From Pyropia yezoensis (Eukaryota > Rhodophyta > Bangiophyceae > Bangiales > Bangiaceae): 64,000 bases of DNA. Position 1 is the stretch's first letter, and each line of letters begins with the position of its first letter. Shown here piece by piece: positions 1 through 9,540 of this stretch. The notes under the pieces were generated by a model, which was not told where the DNA came from, ran no database searches, and worked only from the letters and a program-made list of their open reading frames with translations. A program made the position numbers and the translations under genes. The DNA lies in assembly GCA_009829735.1 (NCBI GenBank), contig CM020619.1, forward strand, positions 24,453,554-24,517,553, read 5' to 3'.

Positions 1-1616
1 CAATATGCCGCCAGTGCCGCCGCAGTGTGCCGACGACCGAGTCGATTGCGGCGACGGCTACATAGCGGCGAGCGCCGCCAAAGCTAGAAAAGCAGTGCAT
101 CTCGCGCCGCCGCTTCGCTTATCCATACCGACCAGAACCGTGAGCGACAGACTTGACGCACTCAGAGCCGTTCTACACCCCGCAAGATCTTGTCGAAACG
201 CCGAACAGGACACATAAACTCGGCACCTGATTGGTTGATCGCCGACGCGCGTGACACGTAGGAATCGCTCTGTGTTGATCGTGCCGCAACCTCCACCATG
301 AAACAGCCCGCACCCGAACAGAGACCGGCAGAAGTTTCAAGAAAAAAACGTCATCAACAAAGGATGCGGGAAGAGTTCAATAGAATTGACCCATCGCTGA
401 ATGTAGATTTCTCACCAGTTAGGCGATGCTTCCCGTGCTACTCCAAATGAAACTTTTTCTCCAAGGAGCTCCACAGCGCCCCAGACAGCACAGGGACGCC
501 CAGTAGTGTCTCTAGGCCGGCCTGCCGCCACAAGAAAGGACGCGAAGGTGACCCTGTTTCCGACGGCCACATTGGTTCATATTTCCCACCTATGGCCAGC
601 GCCGCGTTGATTGTCAATCGTCAGTGCGCCCTGGTGGCAGAGACTGGCTGGTCCGATGGAGCGCAGAGGTTTTTCCTGAGCCCTTGCGACTCTCAGTAGA
701 GGCAAAAAGCGCAGGGACACGCACTTGGAATGTGTAGGACGGTTGGGTGATGCCTGGAGCTGTCCCGGCCGCGCACAGAGGCCTGCACTTGGTAGAAAGT
801 CTTAGCCGCGCTCAAAAACTCCGGGCGACAATCTGTATCTAAAGCGAGTCTCGTACTCACAACGTAGGGACATTAGATCATTCATCTGACGTGTGAAGTG
901 TGTGAAGACAGCAGCCGTGAAAGCCCTTCTGGCGCTGTAGCGACTTCACTTTTGGCTTGAGGGCCAACAGGACAATAAAGATGCAGATGAATTCAGAGAA
1001 AGGCCTTCGCAAGTAATGTCGTTCCCGACGTAACACACAGAAGCTGAATAGAAGTTCAACGAGAAATGTGCAAGCGCAATCCAACCTGATTCCACACCGT
1101 CTGCTTGCGTGTTATGCCGCATCCCCTGGTGTACATCCGATTGGGCAAGTGGCCGAACAAAGCACTCTTCTTGTTCCGTGCTTCGAAAAGATCTTGCGCG
1201 GTGTAGAACGGCCCTCGATGTACGCAAATGCCTTCGGTTGCTCCTCGAAGAGTACGAGGGCAACGTGATGCACCAGCCCACAAGAGCTCAGCTCGTACGC
1301 TCCCACCAAACCATCCTGCGGCCGACGATTGGCCGCAGACTGGACGCGGAAACAGTGGTTGCGTCTCTTGTGCGTGTCATCATCCGAGCTTGACCGGCTC
1401 GACCAGACAAGTACGACAATCGGCAATTAAAGATGAAAGTGTTTTCTGCCGCAAAATGCATCGGGAATACTTGATTCAGGGGAATCAAAACCGCTGTAAG
1501 TACATCTGTGGGGGTCAGCGAGTAACCTCGCGAGGGAGTTGCACCAACAGGTGTGACGTGGTGCCAATAGCAACGCGGCTGTCCGCGCCCAAATGTCGTT
1601 CCGCGAAACTTGTCAC
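1..1616. other. unassigned sequence with an imperfect inverted repeat
   Basis: No gene is recognisable here; the open frames are short and overlap on both strands. About 45 bases at 167-210 recur inverted at about 1168-1212, sharing the core GCCGTTCTACACC, then CGCAAGATCTT and TCGAA. Together they bound a segment of about 1 kb that could be a decayed non-autonomous DNA element. No target duplication was seen. Confidence 0.4.
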
Positions 1617-2185
1617 TGTACCGTCCCTAGCCCTGACTTGACGTCGACCCGGGATACCAGCCTAGGGACACTAGGTGCCAGAACACGCCCGCCGTGTGGG
1701 GATGGGTAGCTGCCGGGGCCCGTGCCCAGCACTGGGATGCGGTGGACTACGCTACCCACACGTAAGAGAGGGACTTCTGATGGGTTTTTGCATATTCGTG
1801 AGGGAATTGATTTGAGAGTCCCTAGTGTAGGTTAGTGAGAAGAAATAAATAAGCCGTGATAGTGGCCCCCGACATGACGAGGATAGACTCGGGTCGGGGC
1901 CACTCAGGGCTGGGAGGGGGGCTACCAGACCAACGTGCCGAGGCTCCCCCAGATGCACGTTAAGAGGGACAGCGAGGCGCCCGTGGCCTGCGCCCTCAGG
2001 ACAAAGACAACTGCGCGTTTGCTTTCCTCTCCCTCGTGTGCACTACCGTGCGTATCTGTTGGCTCTGCCAGCAGGCACGTGGGGCAACAGGCGTACCACT
2101 CTCGTAGCTCCCCTTTCTGTGTTACCTGTCCCTCTCCCCCGAGGGATATTGAGACGTGTCTGAGAGGATCGAGTTTTATACCACA
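1617..2185 (+). repeat. 5' LTR of gypsy element A' (left arm)
   Basis: A 569-base LTR that begins TGTACCGTCCC and ends ACCACA, directly followed by a primer-binding-like TTTGGTGGAGC. It contains AATAAA-like polyadenylation signals near 1844 and a TTTATA box near 2174. The same 569-base unit lies inverted at 8686-9254. The first 100 bases differ clearly between copies, whereas the sequence after about 1840 is almost identical. Confidence 0.8.
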
Positions 2186-2187
2186 TA

Positions 2188-2213
2188 TTTGGTGGAGCAA
2201 CAGGGGATTGGAG
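2188..2213 (+). other. primer binding site of element A'
   Basis: TTGGTGGAGCAACAGGGG starts two bases after the LTR. TGG followed by this sequence complements a tRNA 3' end of the form ...CCCCTGTTGCTCC-A-CCA, so the primer tRNA should begin GGAGCAA. I could not assign the tRNA species. Elements B and C carry related versions. Confidence 0.6.
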
Positions 2214-2394
2214 CGTTTGAGAAGAGACATTTGAGAGCAGCGGTTGGGTTGTTCCTGTTCTGTCCTCTTCTGTGGTTTTGGAATTATTTGCACCCGTTCA
2301 CGGGAATCCCATTTCTGGCTCTCCAACCTCTTTCTTGTGGTCTGACGGTCCTTAGTCACGCAGGCATCTGGACTCTGGAATTCAAGAGACCAAC

Positions 2395-3757
2395 ATGGCT
2401 ACGCTCTCTGGCACGACGGTACCCGAAGAGGTAGACCGTGCGTCCCTGAACGCATCCCTGGTCACCGCGGGGGACGGAGTCCAACCCGGCGCTGTCTCCG
2501 CGGGCGAAGCAGACCTGGGCGCGACACCCGGTAGCGGGCTGAAGCTCACAGGCGGCCAAGTACCTCCTGCTCCGGCCCCTCCGGCTGTCCCTCCTGTGGT
2601 AGCCTCCCCGGGGTCAACGGCGTTTGAGACCGCTGGAAGCTGACGACTCTGTTCTGCCAGTTCTACTCCTGAACTTACAGGGATACCGCCTGGTTTGTTT
2701 ACTCCTGGATCTACACATGGCAGCTGGTTGTAAACCCCTCTTCCTGTGGGCTCAACCAGTGGCAGAGGCACTGCTGTGACTGGCTTCACGGGTCCCCCTG
2801 AGGCCTCGACTCCTGAGACCGGTCAAGCTTTTCCTCCCCTGGCGTCCTATGGGGCGGGAAGCTCCAATACCCGTAACCGGAGCAGCCGGAAGCGGCGGCG
2901 TCGTCGTCGTCACGCTAGCACCAGCGAGACCAGCTCTTCCAGCTCTGAGGAGGGATACGACTGGGATGCGACCCCTGGTCCTACTCGGCGCAGGCTGGTC
3001 GAGTTTGGCTTTCCTGCTCACAAAGTGGGGGACGCCTCCCTGAACAAGGTCACGTATTGGGGCAACTACCGGCTGGAGAACCAAGACGAAGGTTACACCC
3101 GGAAGATGGCCAAGAATATGGCATCCCTGGACCGGCGCGTGCAGTTGAGCTTCGGGGGACATCCCAAGTATTCTGGGAAGAAACCGGCGCTAATCTTTGC
3201 CTTCCTGCGCCGATTTGTAAAGGCAAGTAACGACAATGATGTGTCAAAAGGCAAGGCACGCTACCTTCTGGTCAACTTCATGACCGGAGAAGCGGAACAG
3301 CGGTTCGCTCAAGTTCTTCCGGACTCAGCCGGACACATCGTCGGGCGTACCGTTGGTAGCTATCCGGAAGCGGTCAAATGGCTCCTGTCCAACTACGCCG
3401 ACGCGGACTCCCTGCGCAAGGCGGTGGGAAAATTGAACTGGGCGACCATGGGGCCACAAGAGACTCCAGAGGCCTTTGTCCGCCGTGTCCGGGAGATGAG
3501 CGAGGCTTGTGGCAACGTTTACCGTGTGAACAGGCTTAAGATGATCGTCTCGGAAGGGCTTCCTGAACATCTTCAAGTTGATGCTGAGAACTACAACCAG
3601 AAACACGAAGAGCATACCTTCCAGCAGCTGATGGCCTACACTCAGGGAAAGCATCGGCAAGCCAAGGCACTCCGGGCCCCCATGGCGTTGACTCCCAAGC
3701 CGTTGTCGCAAGATCGTCCCGGACCCGACAAGTATAAGGGAGGCGACAACCCAGTTC
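2395..3757 (+). pseudogene. Ty3/gypsy gag, element A', truncated
   Basis: Gag, the capsid polyprotein of an LTR retrotransposon. The frame opens with ATG at 2395 (MATLSGTTVPEEVD). It has a TGA at 2641-2643 and a TAA at 2731-2733, then stays open as a Pro/Ser-rich segment, an Arg-rich patch (SSRKRRRRRR), a Ser/Glu cluster, and a retrotransposon gag capsid domain from about 3040 to 3690 (for example FGGHPKYSGKKPALIFAFLR). Both stops are also present in the minus-strand copy at 7004-8476, so they predate the duplication. Past about 3760 the frame runs on to 4032, but that stretch is antisense to pol of the neighbouring copy and is not gag. Confidence 0.85.
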
Positions 3758-3770
3758 CGGGACTGGCTGT
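3741..3770. other. breakpoint of the inverted duplication
   Basis: Up to 3740 the plus strand matches the reverse complement of the gag at 7137-8476 essentially base for base. Over the next 30 bases the match decays (both still share ACTGGCTGTT). After 3770 the sequence is minus-strand pol of element A. This is the head-to-head joint between two element-A fragments. The short shared stretch suggests microhomology at the joint. Confidence 0.7.
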
Positions 3771-3897
3771 TCCCACGTCCAACATTCGGAAGGATAAAGC
3801 AGGGTATTTCCTCCGGGATAGGGCCCGCGTCGGCTGCAGGAGTCTCCCAGCGGGACATGGTGTCGGCGTAGTGGTGCTCCCTCCCAACTCTGGTGCA

Positions 3898-4023
3898 CAC
3901 CTTTTACTTGAATTCCGAGAGGCGCAGGCGCCACCGGGCGACCCTTCCTTGGCTGCTGCCCACCTTTTACTTGACTTCCGAGAGGCGCAGGCGCCACCGG
4001 GCGACCCTTCCTTGGCTGCTGTC
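3898..4023 (-). repeat. 63-base tandem duplication in RNase H
   Basis: Positions 3898-3960 and 3961-4023 are nearly identical 63-base units, exactly 21 codons. They repeat an RNase H stretch containing QGRVARWRLRLSE. The length keeps the frame open. Only a few bases differ between units, so the duplication is younger than many of the stops around it. Confidence 0.85.
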
Positions 4024-5202
4024 CATGCATAGGTAGGCGTGGTCCGTCCGGATGAGAAACTCTTATCCTTTCAGATAGGGGCGTAGCAGGAAGCAGGCCC
4101 AGGCAACTGCGAGCCACTCGCGTTCCGTCGTAGAGTGGTTCGTCTCTGCTATAGTCAGGACGCGACTGTAGTAGCCCACTGGGAGGAAGTGCCCATCGGG
4201 CTGTTGCTGGAGCAGAGAGCACCCGACGTCGACGCCACAGGCGTCAGTCTCTAGAACAAACTGGCCCTCCCGCTTGGGTAGCGCCAGTACTGCAGTCGTG
4301 GTCAGGCGCTTCTAGAGCTCCTCGAAGGCGGCTGTCTGCTTCTCATCGAACACCGGGAATTGTGCAGAAAGCGTATTGCTGGTGAGCTTGGTCAACGGCC
4401 CGGCGATCAGGGCGTAGTTTTGTACGAACCGGCGGTCGAAGTTGCACATACCCAGAAAGCTCTTCAGCTCCGACTGGGTCTTCGGGTTGCCGGGCTTGCC
4501 GAAGAGCCTAGATTTTCTTCTCGCTGACCCGGAGCTCCCCCGCACTGAGCACATGCCCCAGGTAGGCAACCTCGGTCTCAAAAGGGGGGCACTTCTCTGC
4601 CTTCAGGGTGACTCCAGCCTTGTACAGAAGAGCCAGGACCTCTCGGAGGTGCTCTGAGTGTTCCGCCGGGGTCTTGGAGAAGATGATGATCTCTTTCAAA
4701 TAAACAAGGCATGTCCTCCATCTTTGCCCCGACAGGGTGGCGTCAATCGCCCTCTTGAAGGTAGCCGGAGCGTTTGGTGAGGCCAAATGCAAGACTCTTG
4801 CATCGGAATAGCCCCATATGGCACGTGAAGTTGGTATCGTGCTTATCCTCGTCGGCCAGAGGGATCTGCCAGTAACCGACGTTACAATCCAGAGTTAAAA
4901 AGAGGGTGGCGTCACAGAGGAAGTCGATGCAATCATCCATCCGGGGTATCGGGTATGCATCCTTGACCGTCATCTCGTTCAAGCGCATGTAGTAGACGCA
5001 AGAACGGAAGTGACCGCCTGGTTTGAGAGCGAGCATCACCGGGGAGGCCCTTTGGCCATCCGAGTGCTCGATAACATCCATGTTGAGCTTCTTGTTAACG
5101 TGCTTCTCAATCTCGTCCCGACGATGTGGTCCAGCCCGGTACGGTTGCAGGTGTACTGGCTCAGAATCCGGCTTAAGTTGAATCCGGTGTAGGGGCCGTT
5201 CA

Positions 5203-5653
5203 TTGCAGTTCTCCCAATTTTGTCCTATGTGGACAAGAGCAAGAGCAAACTGTGTTTGACCAATGATCTGACTCAGATGCTGCCTCTCTGGCCAATGACT
5301 GCTCTGCACGAGGGTCCGATGTTGTACGAACAGTGTGATCGGGGGCTCTCTCGGGATTGATGACCACTTCGAGGGCAGAACAAGCACCGGCTGAGCGCTT
5401 CGGACTGTTCTTGACAGAGATGACCTGAGATCAAGGGCCAACCGGCTAGATCCGATGAAAAAACAAGAGTGTTTTGACAAACCAACGTTGGTTGCGACAG
5501 CAGTTGTGGCCATAGCCAATCATCAGGTTCTTCCGACAGACGTGTGGCAGCGCGCCATTGGTAAGCCCTCAGCTGCGAGCATGCGATTGACCCTCGCTCT
5601 TGTACATTTGATCTTGCTGTTGTTCACATAGGTCAAAATTCGGAACACTGCAT
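5203..5653. mobile_element. MITE inserted in element A pol
   Basis: A non-coding insert of about 450 bases splits the pol frame between the linker and the RT domain. The left end reads TTGCAGTTCTCCCAATTTTG. The inverted right end reads TGCAGTGTTCCGAATTTTG. The similarity runs on for about 40 bases (CCTATGTGGACAAGAGC...). It belongs to the same family as 57319-57763 and is related to 44521-44978. The flanks give no clean target duplication. Confidence 0.75.
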
Positions 5654-6298
5654 TATCTTGCCCAGCTCTCCCGACCACAGATGCCGATATTCTTGCAGAA
5701 GCTTCTCCAGAGCCTTCCTCAGGTTGGGAGGGACATTATCATGATGAACATTCGATGTCATGGGCGGAGGTGGTGCGGGTGCTGGGGCGTTGCCAGTCGC
5801 TTGTCCTTGTTCCGGAGGTACGCCCAGGGCGGATAGGTTGGGCTGTAGATCTTGTTGCAGGTTCAAGAGGTCCTTCTTGCTCGAGGCACGGGCAGAGCCT
5901 CGATAAGGTTCAGCCGGCCCAACTGGAGTGCCCTTCGACAGATTTATCGGCTTCCGGCTTACGTTGAAGACAAGCGCGGAGAATGGATTATGCCTTTTCA
6001 CCTTCCGGTGGTGCCCATGTGCCAAGTACCACCGGTGTTTGGCCCGAAACTCCTTGCGTCCGTAGATCAGGCATTGACCCGTGGTCCGGGTGGTCACGTG
6101 AACCTTGGTCTCCGAACAAGGAGGAAGGAGCACTGGTTTGAAAAGTGTCAAGGTAGAGGGTGGGACACGGTTCCTCTTGCTCTTGACTACACGAACCTTG
6201 GTGTCCAGATGCTCCAGCACCGGTGACATAAACCCATGGTTGAACTGCACCTTTCCTTCTCCTGGCAGGCTACTCTTAACAGGCTGCTTCTGGACGTC

Positions 6299-7003
6299 TC
6301 ATCCTAGGATGAGGGGGACTGAGAGGGTATTGACTACGCGAAAGTGAAAAAGCATTGGCTTCTTGTTGACAGAGATGGTGACAGGAAGGCGGCCAAGCGA
6401 TCGGTAAATTTGATTCGAAGCGTCTACAAATCCGGATCGTGGTAGGAGCTCTCGAGGCCTGTCTGCTTCAGCCCGGAGGTAACAGAGTCTCAGTGATGAC
6501 GCTTGGGCCGGCTCCTGTGTCGACCACCTGAGTAGCAGCGTCGGAGAGGCTGTCCCCCACACGCATATGAGCACTTTTCTTGATGTTGCCTTATCGCAGG
6601 ACGAGCCAGGTTCCCTTGAACAAACAGGGTGTCCAGGCGGCAACCGGTTGAGGAGGTTACTGCAGTCCTTTCTTCTGGCACGCAAGAGGAGAACGGGATT
6701 GGGGATAGCGCCTGCCCTACTCGTTTCCAGAGCCCGAGGATTCCTTGGAGGTTTTGGTCTCCAGGTCAAAGTCCGTATGGGCTTCCTTGGTCAGGGCCTC
6801 GATGATGCTCTGCAAAGTTGCCACCCGAGCCGCGTGTACCTGTGCCTTGTCCGTCTTGGTACGCCCTCGCCGGTCAGCCCAGTTGACAATCTTAGCGAAC
6901 GCTAGTCCCCGACGCTTGTGCCTCTCCTGGAGATTTCTAGAGATGGTCGGGCACTGGTAAGACAGATCGTCCTCCGTTTGGCAAACAAAAACGACCGGAA
7001 ACG
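6299..7003 (-). pseudogene. Ty3/gypsy gag C-terminus and protease region, element A
   Basis: This links gag (stop at 7004) to the RT part. The frame at 6769-6299 ends in a retropepsin-like C-terminal strand (PVTISVNKKPMLFHFRVVNT then LSVPLILG), typical of the segment after the catalytic Asp in gypsy proteases. A clear D-[ST]-G motif was not found. The stretch 6770-7003 contains stops and reads as decayed gag tail in mixed frames. No functional protease can be made. Confidence 0.6.
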
Positions 7004-8476
7004 CTAATTCTGAACTTGTTTAGGGGCCACCAAGAAAGGTTGCTCCTTGGAGACGAATCCACACCCATTTCCACCTGACGCCACGGGAGAGGTCTTGCCA
7101 ACAGCCAGTACCGGCGCCGGGGTATCGCCCCCCTTATACTTGTCGGGTCCGGGACGATCTTGCGACAACGGCTTGGGAGTCAACGCCATGGGGGCCCGGA
7201 GTGCCTTGGCTTGCCGATGCTTTCCCTGAGTGTAGGCCATCAGCTGCTGGAAGGTATGCTCTTCGTGTTTCTGGTTGTAGTTCTCAGCATCAACTTGAAG
7301 ATGTTCAGGAAGCCCTTCCGAGACGATCATCTTAAGCCTGTTCACACGGTAAACGTTGCCACAAGCCTCGCTCATCTCCCGGACACGGCGGACAAAGGCC
7401 TCTGGAGTCTCTTGTGGCCCCATGGTCGCCCAGTTCAATTTTCCCACCGCCTTGCGCAGGGAGTCCGCGTCGGCGTAGTTGGACAGGAGCCATTTGACCG
7501 CTTCCGGATAGCTACCAACGGTACGCCCGACGATGTGTCCGGCTGAGTCCGGAAGAACTTGAGCGAACCGCTGTTCCGCTTCTCCGGTCATGAAGTTGAC
7601 CAGAAGGTAGCGTGCCTTGCCTTTTGACACATCATTGTCGTTACTTGCCTTTACAAATCGGCGCAGGAAGGCAAAGATTAGCGCCGGTTTCTTCCCAGAA
7701 TACTTGGGATGTCCCCCGAAGCTCAACTGCACGCGCCGGTCCAGGGATGCCATATTCTTGGCCATCTTCCGGGTGTAACCTTCGTCTTGGTTCTCCAGCC
7801 GGTAGTTGCCCCAATACGTGACCTTGTTCAGGGAGGCGTCCCCCACTTTGTGAGCAGGAAAGCCAAACTCGACCAGCCTGCGCCGAGTAGGACCAGGGGT
7901 CGCATCCCAGTCGTATCCCTCCTCAGAGCTGGAAGAGCTGGTCTCGCTGGTGCTAGCGTGACGACGACGACGCCGCCGCTTCCGGCTGCTCCGGTTACGG
8001 GTATTGGAGCTTCCCGCCCCATAGGACGCCAGGGGAGGAAAAGCTTGACCGGTCTCAGGAGTCGAGGCCTCAGGGGGACCCGTGAAGCCAGTCACAGCAG
8101 TGCCTCTGCCACTGGTTGAGCCCACAGGAAGAGGGGTTTACAACCAGCTGCCATGTGTAGATCCAGGAGTAAACAAACCAGGCGGTATCCCTGTAAGTTC
8201 AGGAGTAGAACTGGCAGAACAGAGTCGTCAGCTTCCAGCGGTCTCAAACGCCGTTGACCCCGGGGAGGCTACCACAGGAGGGACAGCCGGAGGGGCCGGA
8301 GCAGGAGGTACTTGGCCGCCTGTGAGCTTCAGCCCGCTACCGGGTGTCGCGCCCAGGTCTGCTTCGCCCGCGGAGACAGCGCCGGGTTGGACTCCGTCCC
8401 CCGCGGTGACCAGGGATGCGTTCAGGGACGCACGGTCTACCTCTTCGGGTACCGTCGTGCCAGAGAGCGTAGCCAT
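7004..8476 (-). pseudogene. Ty3/gypsy gag of element A (right arm)
   Basis: This is the minus-strand twin of the gag at 2395-3757, starting at ATG 8476. It has the same two in-frame stops and an identical protein over most of the capsid region. Unlike the left copy it continues into its own gag sequence (LAVGKTSPVASGGNGCGF...) and stops at 7004. It follows its LTR and primer site in normal order, so this copy (8686-9254 LTR, gag, pol) is the more complete one. No zinc knuckle was recognised. Confidence 0.85.
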
Positions 8477-8660
8477 GTTGGTCTCTTGAATTCCAGAGTC
8501 CAGATGCCTGCGTGACTAAGGACCGTCAGACCACAAGAAAGAGGTTGGAGAGCCAGAAATGGGATTCCCGTGAACGGGTGCAAATAATTCCAAAACCACA
8601 GAAGAGGACAGAACAGGAACAACCCAACCGCTGCTCTCAAATGTCTCTTCTCAAACGCTC

Positions 8661-8683
8661 CAATCCCCTGTTGCTCCACCAAA
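8661..8683 (-). other. primer binding site of element A
   Basis: The minus strand reads TTTGGTGGAGCAACAGGGG just after the LTR end (ACCACA), identical to the left-arm copy. Confidence 0.6.
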
Positions 8684-8685
8684 TA

Positions 8686-9254
8686 TGTGGTATAAAACTC
8701 GATCCTCTCAGACACGTCTCAATATCCCTCGGGGGAGAGGGACAGGTAACACAGAAAGGGGAGCTACGAGAGTGGTACGCCTGTTGCCCCACGTGCCTGC
8801 TGGCAGAGCCAACAGATACGCACGGTAGTGCATACGAAGGAGAGGAAAGCAAACGCGCCGTTGTCTTTGTCCTGAGGGCGCAGGCCACGGGCGCCTCGCT
8901 GTCCCTCTTAACGTGCATCTGGGGGAGCCTAGGCACGTTGGTCTGGTAGCCCCCCTCCCAGCCCTGAGTGGCCCCGACCCGAGTCTATCCTCGTCATGTC
9001 GGGGGCCACTATCACGGCTTATTTATTTCTTCTCACTAACCTACACTAGAGTCTCTCAAATCAGGTCCCTCACAAATATGCAAAAACCCATCAGAAGTCC
9101 CTCTCTTACGTGTGGGTAACGTAGTCCACCGCATCCTAGTGCTGGGCACGGGCCACGGCCGCCGACCATCACCACACGGCGGGCGTACTCTGGCACCTGG
9201 TGCCCTCTGGTCGCCATCCCGGGACGACGCCAAGTCGGGGCCAGGGATGCTACA
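8686..9254 (-). repeat. LTR of element A (right arm), adjoining element B
   Basis: A 569-base LTR, minus strand, TGTAGCATCC...ACCACA, inverted relative to 1617-2185. Its first 100 bases also resemble the start of the element B LTR (16571 leftward), but later sequence does not. It sits where the 3' LTR of element B would be expected, so B and A share one LTR position. This could be a chimeric LTR or the result of recombination. Confidence 0.75.
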
Positions 9255-9540
9255 GCGTCCCCGACCCATCCTGGTTGGGTAAAACTCGTCCAGGTCCACC
9301 TTCCTCGGTCCGTCACTTGCCCCATGGATGAAGGTTTACCTTGGTGTAAGCCTCAGGCTACGTTGAGATTATCGGAGTTATTCATCTCATTCAAGAAAAC
9401 TTGTTTATGTCAGTATCCACTTAGTTTGCCTAAGTCCAATCCGACCTAGTGAACCTAAGTCTTGCCGAATCCATGTGACACCCTACTTAGTAGGTAAAAG
9501 CCTTACCCCCCAACAGCCGAAGTCGTTGTCGGTTGGGTTT
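9255..9540 (-). other. 3' untranslated stretch of element B
   Basis: This 286-base stretch lies between the integrase stop of element B and the LTR at 9254. No frame is recognisable. The purine-rich GGATGGGTCGGGGA just before the LTR is a possible polypurine tract for plus-strand priming. Confidence 0.35.

Larger units (their letters stand above)
3758..6250 (-). pseudogene. Ty3/gypsy pol (RT and RNase H) of element A
   Basis: Reverse transcriptase and RNase H of a Ty3/gypsy element, which copy element RNA into cDNA. Reading leftward: a linker (6250-5650) ending LWSGELGKI, a MITE insertion (5203-5653), RT fingers and palm (about 5230-4743, including YPIPRMDD and LTLDCNVGYWQ), the catalytic box near 4690, the connection domain (YLGHVLSAGEL), and RNase H (about 4320-3900). 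The catalytic YxDD reads YLKE, so both metal-binding aspartates are gone. There are TAG stops near 4510 and 4314, a TAA near 4061, several frameshifts, and an in-frame 63-base duplication. The copy ends at the inversion joint before any integrase. Confidence 0.85.

Noticed and set aside
3760-4032. C-terminal ~90 codons of the plus-strand gag frame
   Set aside because: This part is antisense to the RNase H of element A past the inversion joint. The repeated Ala/Pro ending comes from the 63-base duplication.
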